A DNA stretch of 64,000 nt from Algoriphagus sp. (lineage in GTDB: Bacteria > Bacteroidota > Bacteroidia > Cytophagales > Cyclobacteriaceae), in the NCBI RefSeq assembly GCF_013373065.1, contig NZ_JABXIN010000016.1, positions 32,327 through 96,326 of the forward strand, read 5' to 3'. The position numbers were made by a program, and so were the translations under genes. Below, in pieces: positions 44,848 through 54,488 of the stretch (positions within the stretch are counted from its first letter, which is position 1; each line of letters starts with the position of its first letter). The notes beneath the pieces were generated by a model. The model was not told the origin of the DNA, did not search any database, and saw only the letters and a program-made list of their open reading frames with translations.

Positions 44848-47283
44848 ATGCAATCAAAGCCTCTTACGATAAATCGAGCTTCTTCATCAAGACACCAGGG
44901 ATTAGGTTCTATCCTCTCCTGGAAGGAGGATATTTTTGGAATAGCCGGAGAAACAACAAACGGTTTTTTTAAACTTACTTTTTACAACGAAAGCATTATC
45001 CGGTTTCAGGCCAGCAAATTCGAGGCTTTTGACCAAAACCCCTATTCGGTAATCATAAAACCCGAAACCTCGACTTTTAAAGTCCAAGAAACAGATCAAT
45101 TTTTAATTCTAGAATCTTCCATGATTCATGTTTCCATTCAGAAATCAACCACTGCAATTACCTTTCGCGATCTAAAGGGGAATATCTTAAATGAAGATGA
45201 TTCTCTGGGAGTAGCATGGATTGGAACGGAAGTCAATTGCTATAAAAAGGTCCAAAAAGACGAACATTTCTTAGGGCTTGGTGAAAAAACAGGAGGCTTG
45301 GATCGCAAAGGAAAAGCATTCACCAATTGGAATACGGATTATTTTGGGTATGGAGTCGAAGATGATCCTTTGTATATGAGTATTCCATTTTACATGGGAG
45401 TCCATGAGGGAGGTAATTATGGGATTTTCTTTGACAACACTTATAAAAGTGTTTTCAACTTCGGCGCAAGCACCAACCGCTTCATGTATTTTGGTGCTGA
45501 AGATGGAGATATGGACTATTATTTTATCCATCGCCCCACCCTATCGGAAATCATTTCGGAATACACCTTTTTAACGGGGCGAATGCAACTCCCACCGAAG
45601 TGGTCCTTAGGTTTCCAACAATGCCGCTATAGTTATTACCCAGATTCCGAAGTGAAAACTTTGGCTCAAACTTTCAGGGATAAGGATATGCCAGCAGATG
45701 TGATTTACCTTGATATCCATCATATGGAGGCATATAAAGTCTTTACTTTCGATGGTGAAAAGTTTCCGGATCCAAAAAGTTTGATTAAAGAGTTGAAGAA
45801 AAAAGGTTTCCGAGTTGTAGTGATTATGGATCCGGGAATCAAAGCCGAAGAAAATTACCTCCCCTACGTCGAAGGAAAAGAAAAAGGGCTTTTTGTTTCT
45901 TATCCTGATGGAGAAGAATATCAGGGACAAGTTTGGCCTGGCTGGTGTGCTTTCCCCGACTTCACCAAAGAAGAAACTCGCACCTGGTGGGGAGAGAAAA
46001 TGAAATTTTATCAAGAAGCTGGAGTGGACGGCTATTGGACAGATATGAATGAACCCGCATCCTGGGGACAATTCACGCCCAACTTGATCGAATTCAATTA
46101 TGAAGGAGAGACGTCTTCTCATCGAAAAGCACGCAACATCTATGGGATGCAAATGGCCAGAAGCGCACAAGAGGGAGCCATCAAGCAACAAAAAAAAGAA
46201 CGTCCTTTCGTTCTTACCCGATCCGGTTTTTCAGGAATTCAACGATATGCAGCCGCTTGGACAGGAGACAATGTGGCAAGTGAAGAGCACATGCTTGCTG
46301 GAGTTCGACTTGTGAATAGTTTAGGAATGAGTGGAGTTCCCTTTTCAGGGTTTGATGTCGGAGGGTTCGCCGGTGAAGCCTGCAAATCGCTTTTTGCACG
46401 CTGGATGAGCATTGGGGTATTTACACCCCTATTTAGGGCCCACTCCATGATCAACAGCAATGATGCAGAACCATGGGCATTTGGCGAAGAAGTAGAAGAA
46501 ATCTCCCGGAATTACATGAAATTCCGATATGGTATTTTACCTACTATTTATTCTAAGTTTTATAAAAGTAGCCAGGACGGACTTCCCATCTCTCAATCAT
46601 TGGCAATCCATTACCCTTTAGATTCCAAAATCTACAATTCTGCATACCAAAATCAATTTTTGTTTTGTGATGCATTTTTGGTAGCACCTGTTGAAAGCAC
46701 CAAAGAAATCACAAAAGTTTACTTACCTGAAGGCTCTTGGTTTTATCTCTACAATGATGAGTTTCATTCTGGATCTAAAGAGCTTTATTTAGATTGTCCA
46801 CTAAATTATCTTCCAGTATTGGTGAAGGCCGGAAGCATTTTCACCATGCAGTCTCCGGTTTCTTACACTGATGAAAAGCATGATGGAGTTTTAAAAGTGC
46901 ATGTTTACAGAGGTGAAAAAGGAAGTTCATTCACGCATTACGAGGATGATGGAATCACATTCAATTATAAAAAGGAAGAATTCTTCCAAAGAATGATCAC
47001 TTATGATCCCCAAAAAATGACCTTAACTTTTGAGGAGGGATTCGGAAATTATACTAGCGCATTTCCTGAGTTAGAAATATTTTTCCATGGTTTTCAATTT
47101 GATGCAGTTACTGTGAATGGTAAATCCCTTGAGGTAACCAAACATGATTTTGCATTTTTAGGAAAACTAACAGAGTTTGACCCATTACCGGAACATGATC
47201 ATCCATACTATGAGATCAAGCAGCTCAGAAGTTTGAAAATCAAGCATGACAAAAAAGAAATAGAGATTTCAGGCCTTATTTAG
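44848..47283 (+). CDS. GH31 alpha-glucosidase
   Basis: 811 residues without a signal peptide, so probably cytoplasmic. The N-terminal beta domain (FHGLGEKTGG-like FLGLGEKTGGLDRKG) precedes the barrel. Nucleophile D399 is in YWTDMNEPASWG and acid/base D474 in AAWTGDNVAS; RSGFSGIQRYAA and FSGFDVGGFAG are also typical of GH31. It would release glucose from maltose and maltodextrins imported by the adjacent MFS carrier. It lies 20 bases upstream of that carrier, and operator 2 precedes it. Confidence 0.95.
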   Translation: MQSKPLTINRASSSRHQGLGSILSWKEDIFGIAGETTNGFFKLTFYNESIIRFQASKFEAFDQNPYSVIIKPETSTFKVQETDQFLILESSMIHVSIQKSTTAITFRDLKGNILNEDDSLGVAWIGTEVNCYKKVQKDEHFLGLGEKTGGLDRKGKAFTNWNTDYFGYGVEDDPLYMSIPFYMGVHEGGNYGIFFDNTYKSVFNFGASTNRFMYFGAEDGDMDYYFIHRPTLSEIISEYTFLTGRMQLPPKWSLGFQQCRYSYYPDSEVKTLAQTFRDKDMPADVIYLDIHHMEAYKVFTFDGEKFPDPKSLIKELKKKGFRVVVIMDPGIKAEENYLPYVEGKEKGLFVSYPDGEEYQGQVWPGWCAFPDFTKEETRTWWGEKMKFYQEAGVDGYWTDMNEPASWGQFTPNLIEFNYEGETSSHRKARNIYGMQMARSAQEGAIKQQKKERPFVLTRSGFSGIQRYAAAWTGDNVASEEHMLAGVRLVNSLGMSGVPFSGFDVGGFAGEACKSLFARWMSIGVFTPLFRAHSMINSNDAEPWAFGEEVEEISRNYMKFRYGILPTIYSKFYKSSQDGLPISQSLAIHYPLDSKIYNSAYQNQFLFCDAFLVAPVESTKEITKVYLPEGSWFYLYNDEFHSGSKELYLDCPLNYLPVLVKAGSIFTMQSPVSYTDEKHDGVLKVHVYRGEKGSSFTHYEDDGITFNYKKEEFFQRMITYDPQKMTLTFEEGFGNYTSAFPELEIFFHGFQFDAVTVNGKSLEVTKHDFAFLGKLTEFDPLPEHDHPYYEIKQLRSLKIKHDKKEIEISGLI

Positions 47284-47303
47284 TCAATTAGCCCAACCCA
47301 AAC

Positions 47304-48629
47304 ATGACCGATCAAAAAAAACACCTGAGTTTCTGGCAAATCTGGAACATGAGTTTTGGATTTTTAGGGATTCAATTTGGTTTCGCCCTTCAAGGGGGAT
47401 TCATGTCCCGGATTTTTCAAACGCTTGGAGCAGATAAAGATACTATTCCATTTTTATGGATTGCAGCACCTCTTACCGGTTTATTGGTACAGCCAATCGT
47501 AGGGTATTTGAGTGATCGCACTTGGCACCCAAAATTTGGAAGGAGAAAGCCATTTTTCTTTATCGGAGCATTATTAAGTACGCTTGCTCTATTTTTAGCC
47601 CCTTACTCTTCAGCACTATGGATGGCAGCAGGTGCACTTTGGATTTTGGATGCTTCAATTAATATCAGCATGGAACCTTTTCGGGCATTGGTTGCTGATA
47701 AACTTCCAGACTCCCAAAGATCTTACGGCTTTGTAGTTCAGACACTGATCATCGGAATTGGAACTTGGGTTGCTTCTAATTTGCCTTGGTTAATGACTCA
47801 ATTAGGGGTTCCTAATACTGCCCCAGAGGGAGTTGTTCCAGACTCCGTCAAATATGCTTTTGGTATTGGGGCAGTGGTGTTGTTCTCTTCCATTTTGTAC
47901 ACAATTTTGACCACCGAAGAATATCCTCCTGAAGATCTTGAAGCTTTCAAAAAAGAGAATGAAGAGAGCAAAGGATTTTTAAAAGGAGTCGGTGAAATTT
48001 TCAAAAATATTGCAGGAATGCCACCTGTTATGAAAAAGTTGGGGGTGGTTCAATTTTTCTCTTGGTTTGCCTTCTTCACGATGTGGAGTTTTGCAACTCC
48101 AGCCATTACTGAACATGTATTTGGTGCTACAGACACCACCTCTGAAGCCTATAATAATGCAGCGGATAGTGTCGGAAATTATTTGGGTACTTATGGGCTC
48201 GTATCCATGTTTTATGCATTGATTTTAGCTTTTGTGGCTAGCCGAATTAAAATCAATCGGAGATTATTACATCTGGGGAGTTTGATTCTGGGAGGTTTTG
48301 GCTTCATCTTGATTTATTTCATTTCGGAGCCTTGGATGCTTCACATTTGTTTTTCCCTTGTAGGGATTGCCTGGGCGAGTATTCTGTCCATGCCATACGC
48401 CATGCTTTCCAGTTCTGTAAATCCAAGAAAAATGGGGGTCTACATGGGGATTTTCAACATGTTTATTGTCATCCCGCAAATCGTTGCGTCTTTGGGTGGC
48501 GTTAATTTCTTATACAAATTACTATTTGGAGAAGCAGTCATCAATACCATGCTATTAGCAGGTACTATGCTTATTCTGGCTGGTTTATCCAATCTCCTAA
48601 TCACTGACAAAAAAGCAATTCACGATTAA
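47304..48629 (+). CDS. MFS sugar (maltose-type) transporter
   Basis: 441 residues, about twelve membrane segments. N-terminal FWQIWNMSFGFLGIQFGFALQ, GYLSDRTWHPKFGRRKPFF (loop 2-3 motif) and SINISMEPFRALVAD resemble the GPH/SLC45-like sugar carriers found in Bacteroidota maltose loci. It probably moves maltose or maltodextrin across the inner membrane by cation symport. It follows the GH31 gene by 20 bases, consistent with one operon. The transported sugar is inferred only from context. Confidence 0.88.
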   Translation: MTDQKKHLSFWQIWNMSFGFLGIQFGFALQGGFMSRIFQTLGADKDTIPFLWIAAPLTGLLVQPIVGYLSDRTWHPKFGRRKPFFFIGALLSTLALFLAPYSSALWMAAGALWILDASINISMEPFRALVADKLPDSQRSYGFVVQTLIIGIGTWVASNLPWLMTQLGVPNTAPEGVVPDSVKYAFGIGAVVLFSSILYTILTTEEYPPEDLEAFKKENEESKGFLKGVGEIFKNIAGMPPVMKKLGVVQFFSWFAFFTMWSFATPAITEHVFGATDTTSEAYNNAADSVGNYLGTYGLVSMFYALILAFVASRIKINRRLLHLGSLILGGFGFILIYFISEPWMLHICFSLVGIAWASILSMPYAMLSSSVNPRKMGVYMGIFNMFIVIPQIVASLGGVNFLYKLLFGEAVINTMLLAGTMLILAGLSNLLITDKKAIHD

Positions 48630-48663
48630 AACTACTATCTTGGATTCAATCAACATTTGATTC

Positions 48664-49536
48664 ATGAAGCAATTCCGGATAGTAGGAGTACCAGAGCATT
48701 TCAATTTGCCTTTTCGAATTCTTTCCCAAAAGCAGCCTTTTGAGAAAGAAGGAATTCATCTGGAATGGATAGAGGAGTCCAGAGGTTCTGGAAAAATGAG
48801 TGAAATGCTGAGGCAAGGTGAGGCAGAAATGGGGATTCTTTTAACAGAAAGTTTCTTTAAGGAAATAGCACAAGGAAGTTCATTCAAATTTGTCGGTTTC
48901 CATGTAAAATCTCCCCTAATTTGGGGGATTCACTGTAAAAAAGAGTTAGCCTATTCCTCAGTACAAGAAATCCCTAACCCGCGATTCCTGATCAGTAGAC
49001 TAGGTTCCGGATCGCACCTGATGGCTTCTGTTCTTGCAGAAAAATTAGGATGGCCACAAGAATCCATCGAATTAGAAGTAGTAGAAAATTTAGATGGAGC
49101 AAGGAAAGCATTTGAAAATGGCGACGAAGGATTATTCTTATGGGAAAAGTATACAACTTCTCCGGAAGTTGAAAAAGGGAACATGAAGCGAATTGGTGAA
49201 ATCGCAAGCCCTTGGCCCTGTTTTGTAATGGTTGCTAGTCAAAAGGCGATAAATGATTTCCTAGACTTCCCTATCAAAGTCCGCGACGAATTATATCGCA
49301 TCATAAAAAATCTAAAATCCAACCCGAATCTTCCGGAAATTATTTCATCGGAATTCCACCTGAATGTTAATGAGGTGAAAAGTTGGATAAGACAAACAGA
49401 ATGGAGTGTCGACAATCAAATCAGTCGCTCAGAGATGGAAAAAATTACCCGAAATTTGAAGCACTTTGGTATTATCGGAGATAAACCCAAACTTGAAGAT
49501 TTTGCCTTAATTGACAGTATCCAACTTCGGGACTGA
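48664..49536 (+). CDS. Orphan periplasmic-binding-fold protein (Ca3427-like), no signal peptide
   Basis: 290 residues. The opening FRIVGVPEHFNLPFRI and RGSGKMSEMLRQGEAEMGILLTE match the Ca3427-like type 2 periplasmic-binding subfamily (NMT1/thiamine-precursor-like), seen in fungi and some bacteria. The sequence begins MKQFRIVG, with no hydrophobic signal, so it should stay in the cytoplasm. No ABC permease or ATPase lies nearby. It may be a cytoplasmic ligand binder or enzyme; its ligand is unknown. It is 34 bases after the MFS gene on the same strand, so may be co-transcribed. Confidence 0.7.
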   Translation: MKQFRIVGVPEHFNLPFRILSQKQPFEKEGIHLEWIEESRGSGKMSEMLRQGEAEMGILLTESFFKEIAQGSSFKFVGFHVKSPLIWGIHCKKELAYSSVQEIPNPRFLISRLGSGSHLMASVLAEKLGWPQESIELEVVENLDGARKAFENGDEGLFLWEKYTTSPEVEKGNMKRIGEIASPWPCFVMVASQKAINDFLDFPIKVRDELYRIIKNLKSNPNLPEIISSEFHLNVNEVKSWIRQTEWSVDNQISRSEMEKITRNLKHFGIIGDKPKLEDFALIDSIQLRD

Positions 49537-49613
49537 TTGAGAATTAAGAAAGAAGATGTAAAATTTAGGTTATCAAAATTTTTCAGAAAAGAATCCAAAA
49601 AACTAAAAATGAA

Positions 49614-50399
49614 TCAGCTTTTAAACTGACTCCAATCCCAGTCTTTATTTATTTGAGAAATTGCATGATGAGCCGTTAAATCATATTGGCAAGGGACTAT
49701 CGAAATGTAATTGTTTGCAATCGCCCACTCATCATTATCCTCTCCTTTATCAAAATTCACAAAGTTGCCTGCCATCCAAAAATACTTTCTCCCTGTAGGG
49801 TCAAATCGCTCTGAAAACTCTTCCTGCCATTTGGCATCAGCTTGACGACAGACCTTCACTCCTTTTATCGGTTCATTTCTTTTAGGTGGAAAATTCACAT
49901 TTAGAGCCACTCCTTTGGCAATTCCACGCTCCAAGACTTGTCGGGCAATTTTCTCTACCCATTCTTCCACATGAGAGAAATCTGCCTTTGATGAATAATC
50001 GCAAAGACTGAATCCAATAGAAGGATAACCTTCCAACGCTCCCTCTATAGCTGCAGACATGGTACCTGAATACAAAACAGAAATGGAGGTATTTGAACCG
50101 TGATTAATTCCACTTACTACTAAATCGGGAGTGCGATCTTTAAGCACATAATGTTTGGCCAGCTTTACGCAATCGGCAGGAGTCCCGCTCGATTTATAGG
50201 CCAATACACTCTCAAAAATATCCTCTTCATACAAGCGTAGCGTTTCGCCAATGGTAATCGCATGCCCCATTCCAGACTGAGGACTATCGGGTGCTACCAC
50301 CACAACATCCCCCAGCTTTTTCATGACATCAACTAAAACGCGTATTCCTTTGGAAGTGATCCCATCATCATTAGAGACCAGAATAAGTGGCTTTGACAT
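49614..50399 (-). CDS. surE: 5'/3'-nucleotidase SurE
   Basis: 261 residues, the usual length. N10-D11-D12 in LVSNDDGITSKG, then VVAPDSPQSGMGHAIT, SGTPADCVKLA and VSGINHGSNTS are the metal- and phosphate-binding motifs of SurE. It dephosphorylates nucleoside monophosphates in the cytoplasm; in E. coli it aids stationary-phase survival. Its ATG overlaps the stop of the upstream unknown gene (TAATG), so translation is coupled. Confidence 0.96.
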   Translation of the reverse strand: MSKPLILVSNDDGITSKGIRVLVDVMKKLGDVVVVAPDSPQSGMGHAITIGETLRLYEEDIFESVLAYKSSGTPADCVKLAKHYVLKDRTPDLVVSGINHGSNTSISVLYSGTMSAAIEGALEGYPSIGFSLCDYSSKADFSHVEEWVEKIARQVLERGIAKGVALNVNFPPKRNEPIKGVKVCRQADAKWQEEFSERFDPTGRKYFWMAGNFVNFDKGEDNDEWAIANNYISIVPCQYDLTAHHAISQINKDWDWSQFKS

Positions 50400-51049
50400 T
50401 AGTTTTTGCTAAGTTCGTTGTAGTAGGCTGTGATCCGAAGTAAGTCTCCCCGCTTATCATGCTCCAACCGGTTTTTACGCATGAAAAGACTGATCTCGTC
50501 TTCATATCCGGGAAGCATATCAAATAAATCTTTCTTTTTCAGACTGTATCGCTGAATCTGATTATCCTTGAAAAAATAATAATTAAACGCTAAGCGATAG
50601 CCCATCATAGTCTGAGGTCCCCAAAAGGGATTCATCCCCACTGGCCCCCATGCCCCCATATTTCTGGAATCAGTGGCAATGTATTCTCTACAAAGAAGGG
50701 CTATATCTGTACCTTCCGTTAAAACTTCAAAGAATACAGGAGTTTCATAATCACCATTGAGCGAATAAGGCAGGCTATAAAACTTCCGGATTCCACCGTA
50801 CATTTCATCAAAAATTTCAAAGTAGGAAACATTGGAAGCCGTGAAGGTAATGATAGTTTCGTTTTGAAGCTGGACTAGATTATTGTCCAAGTCATATTTA
50901 ACCAAGCCTGAAAAAGCTTGGCCTTCCGCATCATAAATATTCCCCTTATGCCAGATTTGCGAAGGGAATTTATCTTGAGCGAAAGTATATCCAAAGCCAA
51001 CCATCCAAATCCCAATTGTAAGAATGGTTAATTTGATCATCTTGTTCAT
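50399..51049 (-). CDS. Small exported protein of unknown function
   Basis: 216 residues from the ATG at 51049, which gives a signal peptide MNKMIKLTILTIGIWMVGFGYTFAQ; the ORF extends nine codons further upstream, and an ATG at 51040 is also possible. I do not recognise the family. The mature part is strand-rich (GNIYDAEGQAFSGLVKYDLDNNLVQL) with an aromatic- and proline-rich middle (NMGAWGPVGMNPFWGP) and a charged C terminus. Bacteroidota have many such periplasmic proteins near conserved genes. It lies between ribBA (upstream, ~55-base gap) and surE (one-base overlap), so it is probably in one operon with them. Confidence 0.75.
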   Translation of the reverse strand: MNKMIKLTILTIGIWMVGFGYTFAQDKFPSQIWHKGNIYDAEGQAFSGLVKYDLDNNLVQLQNETIITFTASNVSYFEIFDEMYGGIRKFYSLPYSLNGDYETPVFFEVLTEGTDIALLCREYIATDSRNMGAWGPVGMNPFWGPQTMMGYRLAFNYYFFKDNQIQRYSLKKKDLFDMLPGYEDEISLFMRKNRLEHDKRGDLLRITAYYNELSKN

Positions 51050-51103
51050 ACCCCTTGATACGATAATTGAACTCACGCTGTTCTCCCTTGATTTTGATTC
51101 TAA

Positions 51104-52315
51104 TTATTTGAGGATGTTATGCCCCATTTTATCACGTTTGGTTTTAAGGTAACGCTCATTATGGGGATTTGGTGCGATTTCGATTGGAACCTGTTCTACT
51201 ATCTCTAATCCATAACCAATTAATCCAACACGTTTCTGTGGATTATTGGAAATCAGCTTGATTTTTCCAACACCCAAATCACGAAGAATTTGAGCCCCAA
51301 CTCCATAATCCCTGCTATCCATCGGTAGTCCCAATGCCAGATTTGCCTGAACCGTATCCATCCCCTCTTCCTGTAGTTTGTAGGCTTTCAGTTTATTGAT
51401 CAATCCAATTCCCCTACCTTCTTGATTCATATAAAGTATCAAACCTTTCCCCTCTTTCTCAACCATTTGCATTGCTGCATGTAGTTGAGGGCCACAGTCA
51501 CATCGGCAACTGCCGAATATGTCACCCGTAACACAGGAAGAATGTACACGAACTAAAATAGGTTCGTCTTTTTCCCAGGTACCTTTGATCAATGCCAAAT
51601 GAATTTCATTAGTATTTATCTGACGGAAGGCAATCAGGTCAAAATCTCCCCATTTGGTTGGCATATCGACACCAATTTCCCTTTTGATCAGGGATTCATT
51701 TTTTAGGCGATACGCAATTAAATCCTTTATAGAAACCAACTTAAGATCAAAACGCTTGGCTACCTCCACCAAATCAGGTAATCGAGCCATGGTGCCATCT
51801 TCATTCATGATTTCAACCAGCACACCGGCAGGTTTGAGACCTGCTAGTCTCGCAAAATCAATAGCAGCTTCTGTATGTCCCGCTCGGCGTAGTACGCCTC
51901 CTCTTTTAGCTTTTAAAGGAAAAATGTGACCTGGTTTACCCAATTCTGATGGGTCTATACTTTCATCCACCAAGGCCAATATAGTTTTGGCACGGTCTGA
52001 AACCGAAATACCGGTAGTACAACCATGTCCGATCAAATCCACGGAAACCGTAAATGGAGTTTCAAAGGCAGCGGTATTTTGCCCAACCATCAGTTCCAAG
52101 CCCAATTCCTCGCATCGATCTTCAACAAGGGGTGCACAAATCAACCCTCGACCATGCTTGGCCATGAAATTGATGATTTCAGGGGAAACTTTTTCTGCGG
52201 CACATACGAAATCGCCCTCATTTTCACGATCCTCATCATCCACTACAATGATGACTTTTCCTTCTTTAATCGCTTCGATGGCCTCTTCGATGGAGTCCAA
52301 TTGGTAATTTTCCAC
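51104..52315 (-). CDS. ribBA: Riboflavin biosynthesis RibBA (DHBP synthase / GTP cyclohydrolase II)
   Basis: 403 residues, a bifunctional fusion. The N-terminal half makes 3,4-dihydroxy-2-butanone 4-phosphate: [12 protein letters not shown] and [14 protein letters not shown]. The C-terminal half is GTP cyclohydrolase [23 protein letters not shown] has the zinc cysteines, and [14 protein letters not shown] follows. Both products feed riboflavin. The 79-base upstream gap is too short for an FMN riboswitch and shows no such element. Confidence 0.97.
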   Translation of the reverse strand: MENYQLDSIEEAIEAIKEGKVIIVVDDEDRENEGDFVCAAEKVSPEIINFMAKHGRGLICAPLVEDRCEELGLELMVGQNTAAFETPFTVSVDLIGHGCTTGISVSDRAKTILALVDESIDPSELGKPGHIFPLKAKRGGVLRRAGHTEAAIDFARLAGLKPAGVLVEIMNEDGTMARLPDLVEVAKRFDLKLVSIKDLIAYRLKNESLIKREIGVDMPTKWGDFDLIAFRQINTNEIHLALIKGTWEKDEPILVRVHSSCVTGDIFGSCRCDCGPQLHAAMQMVEKEGKGLILYMNQEGRGIGLINKLKAYKLQEEGMDTVQANLALGLPMDSRDYGVGAQILRDLGVGKIKLISNNPQKRVGLIGYGLEIVEQVPIEIAPNPHNERYLKTKRDKMGHNILK

Positions 52316-52394
52316 AGGTTTTTTGCTAGTCGTTTAAAAGACAAATTTAACTGCTTTCGGTTCTAAAACAGGACACTGCCAAATAAAGTTTGGT

Positions 52395-54335
52395 TTATCC
52401 AATAACAATTCCCAGTTCCCGGTCTATTTCCATCTGAACCTGCTTTAACCCCAAAAATATTTCCTGTAACTCCAGGATTTGCTCCTCAGAAAGCTTTTCG
52501 CCTTCAGCATTTTTGATTTTTTGAATCGCTTCTTCCATCATTCGACGAACAAACTTTCGTTTAAGTCGAAGTATGGATTTGTAGCTGGTCAGCGATAAAT
52601 CATCTTCTTCACGCGGGATAAGAATTTGGAATTTTTCAGTCCAATGTACAGAGGCCTCCCTTCTTGGAGTAATCAGGTCAATCACTTCATCCCGGATTTC
52701 CCGATCAGAACCACCCAAGAAATAATCGGAATCGACGATAACTCCTTGGTTTAATTGATCCCGAAAAATCTTCAAAATTTTAGCATAAAGCGGGTTTTCA
52801 ATGGATAATTCTTCCGTTTCTGCTAATAAATATTGGCAGAGATTCATATCCTCATTTCCAAGCTGCTGCAAACCATAATTCAAAAGAAGCCGAATCAATT
52901 CCCGCTCCTGGAGACGAAGCGCCTCACTAATAGAAAAAGCTTGCTTTTCTACAGATAAAAAATCTTCAACTGGAGCTGCATCAATTGGTTGTTCTTGGGA
53001 TTTTTTGAACTGCTCTCGCTGATCTTTTAAAAGGATTTTATTGACTTCTGCATAAACGATCCCTTCCTCAATATCCAGGAGTCCTGAAGCTTCTTTGGCA
53101 TAGACGGATCGAATAATCGGATCGGGAATTTTCGCAATACTTTGAACAACTTCCCGAATTACTTCAGCCTTCCGAATAGGGTCCCGAACGAATTCTTCCT
53201 TATATAGATTGATTTTGAAACCTATAAAATCACAGGCATTTTCTTCCAAATAGGATTTAAAAGCCTCAGACCCTACTTTTCGAGAATAGCTATCAGGGTC
53301 TTCCCCATCTGGGAATACTACCGCTTTAACAGTAAGTCCTCCTTCCAATAACAAGTCAATCCCTCTCAAGGAGGCTTTGATTCCCGCTGCGTCCCCATCG
53401 TAAAGGACTGTGACTTGATCTGTGAATCGCTTAATAAGCTTGATTTGACCTTCTGTCAAAGAAGTCCCTGAAGAGGCAACCACATTTTCAATCCCAGAAA
53501 GATGCATGGATATCACATCCGTATAACCCTCTACGAGATAGCAATTATCCTTGTCCCGGATGGCTTTTTTAGCCTGAAACATCCCGTACAACACATCACT
53601 TTTATGGTAGACAGGGGTTTCAGGGGAGTTGATGTATTTGGGTTGATTTTTATCCTTGGTGAGAATTCGGGCCCCAAAGGCGATGGGCTTACCACTGATA
53701 TTATGGATAGTGAAAATTACCCGATTTCGAAATCGATCATACCTACGGGAAGGGTCACCTTCTTTTTCCAAAATAAGCCCTGCTTTCAGGAGAATCTCAT
53801 CTTGAAAACCAGCTTTTTTTGCGGCATTTAGCAAATTATCCCAACCCTCCAAGGCATAACCCAGATCGAACTTTTCAATAATGGCAGGTGAAAAGCCTCT
53901 TTCTTTAAAATAGCTTAAACCAATAGCTCTACCCTCTTCAGATTGAAGATTTTTGACGAAAAAATCCCGAGCAAATCCCAGAGCGATTAAAAGACTTTCA
54001 CGCTCATTTTGAGCCTGCTCCTGTTCCGGTGTTTGGGTTTCATCTTCTTCTATCTCGATCCCATATTTTCCAGCAAGATGCCGGACAGCTTCTTGAAAGC
54101 CTATCCCTTCAATATCCATAATAAATTGGATGGGATCTCCAGCCTTCCCACAACCAAAGCACTTATAGATTTGCTTAGCAGGTGAAACTGAAAAAGAAGG
54201 TGTTTTTTCTCCATGGAAAGGACAGCAAGCCCAAAGGTTTTGCCCCTTTTTCTTCAATGGAACATAGTCGGAGATGACCTCCTCGATATCCATTCTTTCT
54301 TTGACTTTGTCGGTTGTATGCTTGCTAATTCCCAT
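52395..54335 (-). CDS. dnaG: DNA primase DnaG
   Basis: 646 residues. N-terminal CHC2 zinc site: C38, H41, C59, C62 (CCPFHGEKTPSF ... CFGCGKAGD). The TOPRIM core contains LVEGYTDVISMH and VLYDGDAAGIKAS. A C-terminal helical, DnaB-binding-like region follows. It makes RNA primers for DNA replication. It is monocistronic on the minus strand and divergent from the Mrp-type gene. Confidence 0.97.
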   Translation of the reverse strand: MGISKHTTDKVKERMDIEEVISDYVPLKKKGQNLWACCPFHGEKTPSFSVSPAKQIYKCFGCGKAGDPIQFIMDIEGIGFQEAVRHLAGKYGIEIEEDETQTPEQEQAQNERESLLIALGFARDFFVKNLQSEEGRAIGLSYFKERGFSPAIIEKFDLGYALEGWDNLLNAAKKAGFQDEILLKAGLILEKEGDPSRRYDRFRNRVIFTIHNISGKPIAFGARILTKDKNQPKYINSPETPVYHKSDVLYGMFQAKKAIRDKDNCYLVEGYTDVISMHLSGIENVVASSGTSLTEGQIKLIKRFTDQVTVLYDGDAAGIKASLRGIDLLLEGGLTVKAVVFPDGEDPDSYSRKVGSEAFKSYLEENACDFIGFKINLYKEEFVRDPIRKAEVIREVVQSIAKIPDPIIRSVYAKEASGLLDIEEGIVYAEVNKILLKDQREQFKKSQEQPIDAAPVEDFLSVEKQAFSISEALRLQERELIRLLLNYGLQQLGNEDMNLCQYLLAETEELSIENPLYAKILKIFRDQLNQGVIVDSDYFLGGSDREIRDEVIDLITPRREASVHWTEKFQILIPREEDDLSLTSYKSILRLKRKFVRRMMEEAIQKIKNAEGEKLSEEQILELQEIFLGLKQVQMEIDRELGIVIG

Positions 54336-54349
54336 AGGTCGATTCAGAA

Positions 54350-54357
54350 CAAAGTTA
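54350..54357 (-). promoter_or_regulatory. Possible -7 element of dnaG
   Basis: On the minus strand TAACTTTG matches TAnnTTTG, 15 bases before the dnaG ATG. The leader would be very short, and no -33 TTG is seen, so this is tentative. Confidence 0.28.
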
Positions 54358-54488
54358 ACTCGGAGCTTGGAATTGATAACTTTTTGAAAGAACTATTTAC
54401 CAAAGTAGTGAGTTAAATCATCGATAAATTGCTGTGAGCTTTCTGAAAGCCGTTTCTAGAGACTATCTTGCAGCCAAATTACAAATTC

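Noticed and set aside
45607..46191. Long open frame (194 codons) on the minus strand inside the GH31 gene
   Set aside because: It lies wholly antisense to a clear GH31 coding region with catalytic motifs, and its own translation has no domain or signal.
52316..52394. FMN riboswitch before ribBA
   Set aside because: The gap is only 79 bases and has none of the conserved RFN element stems.
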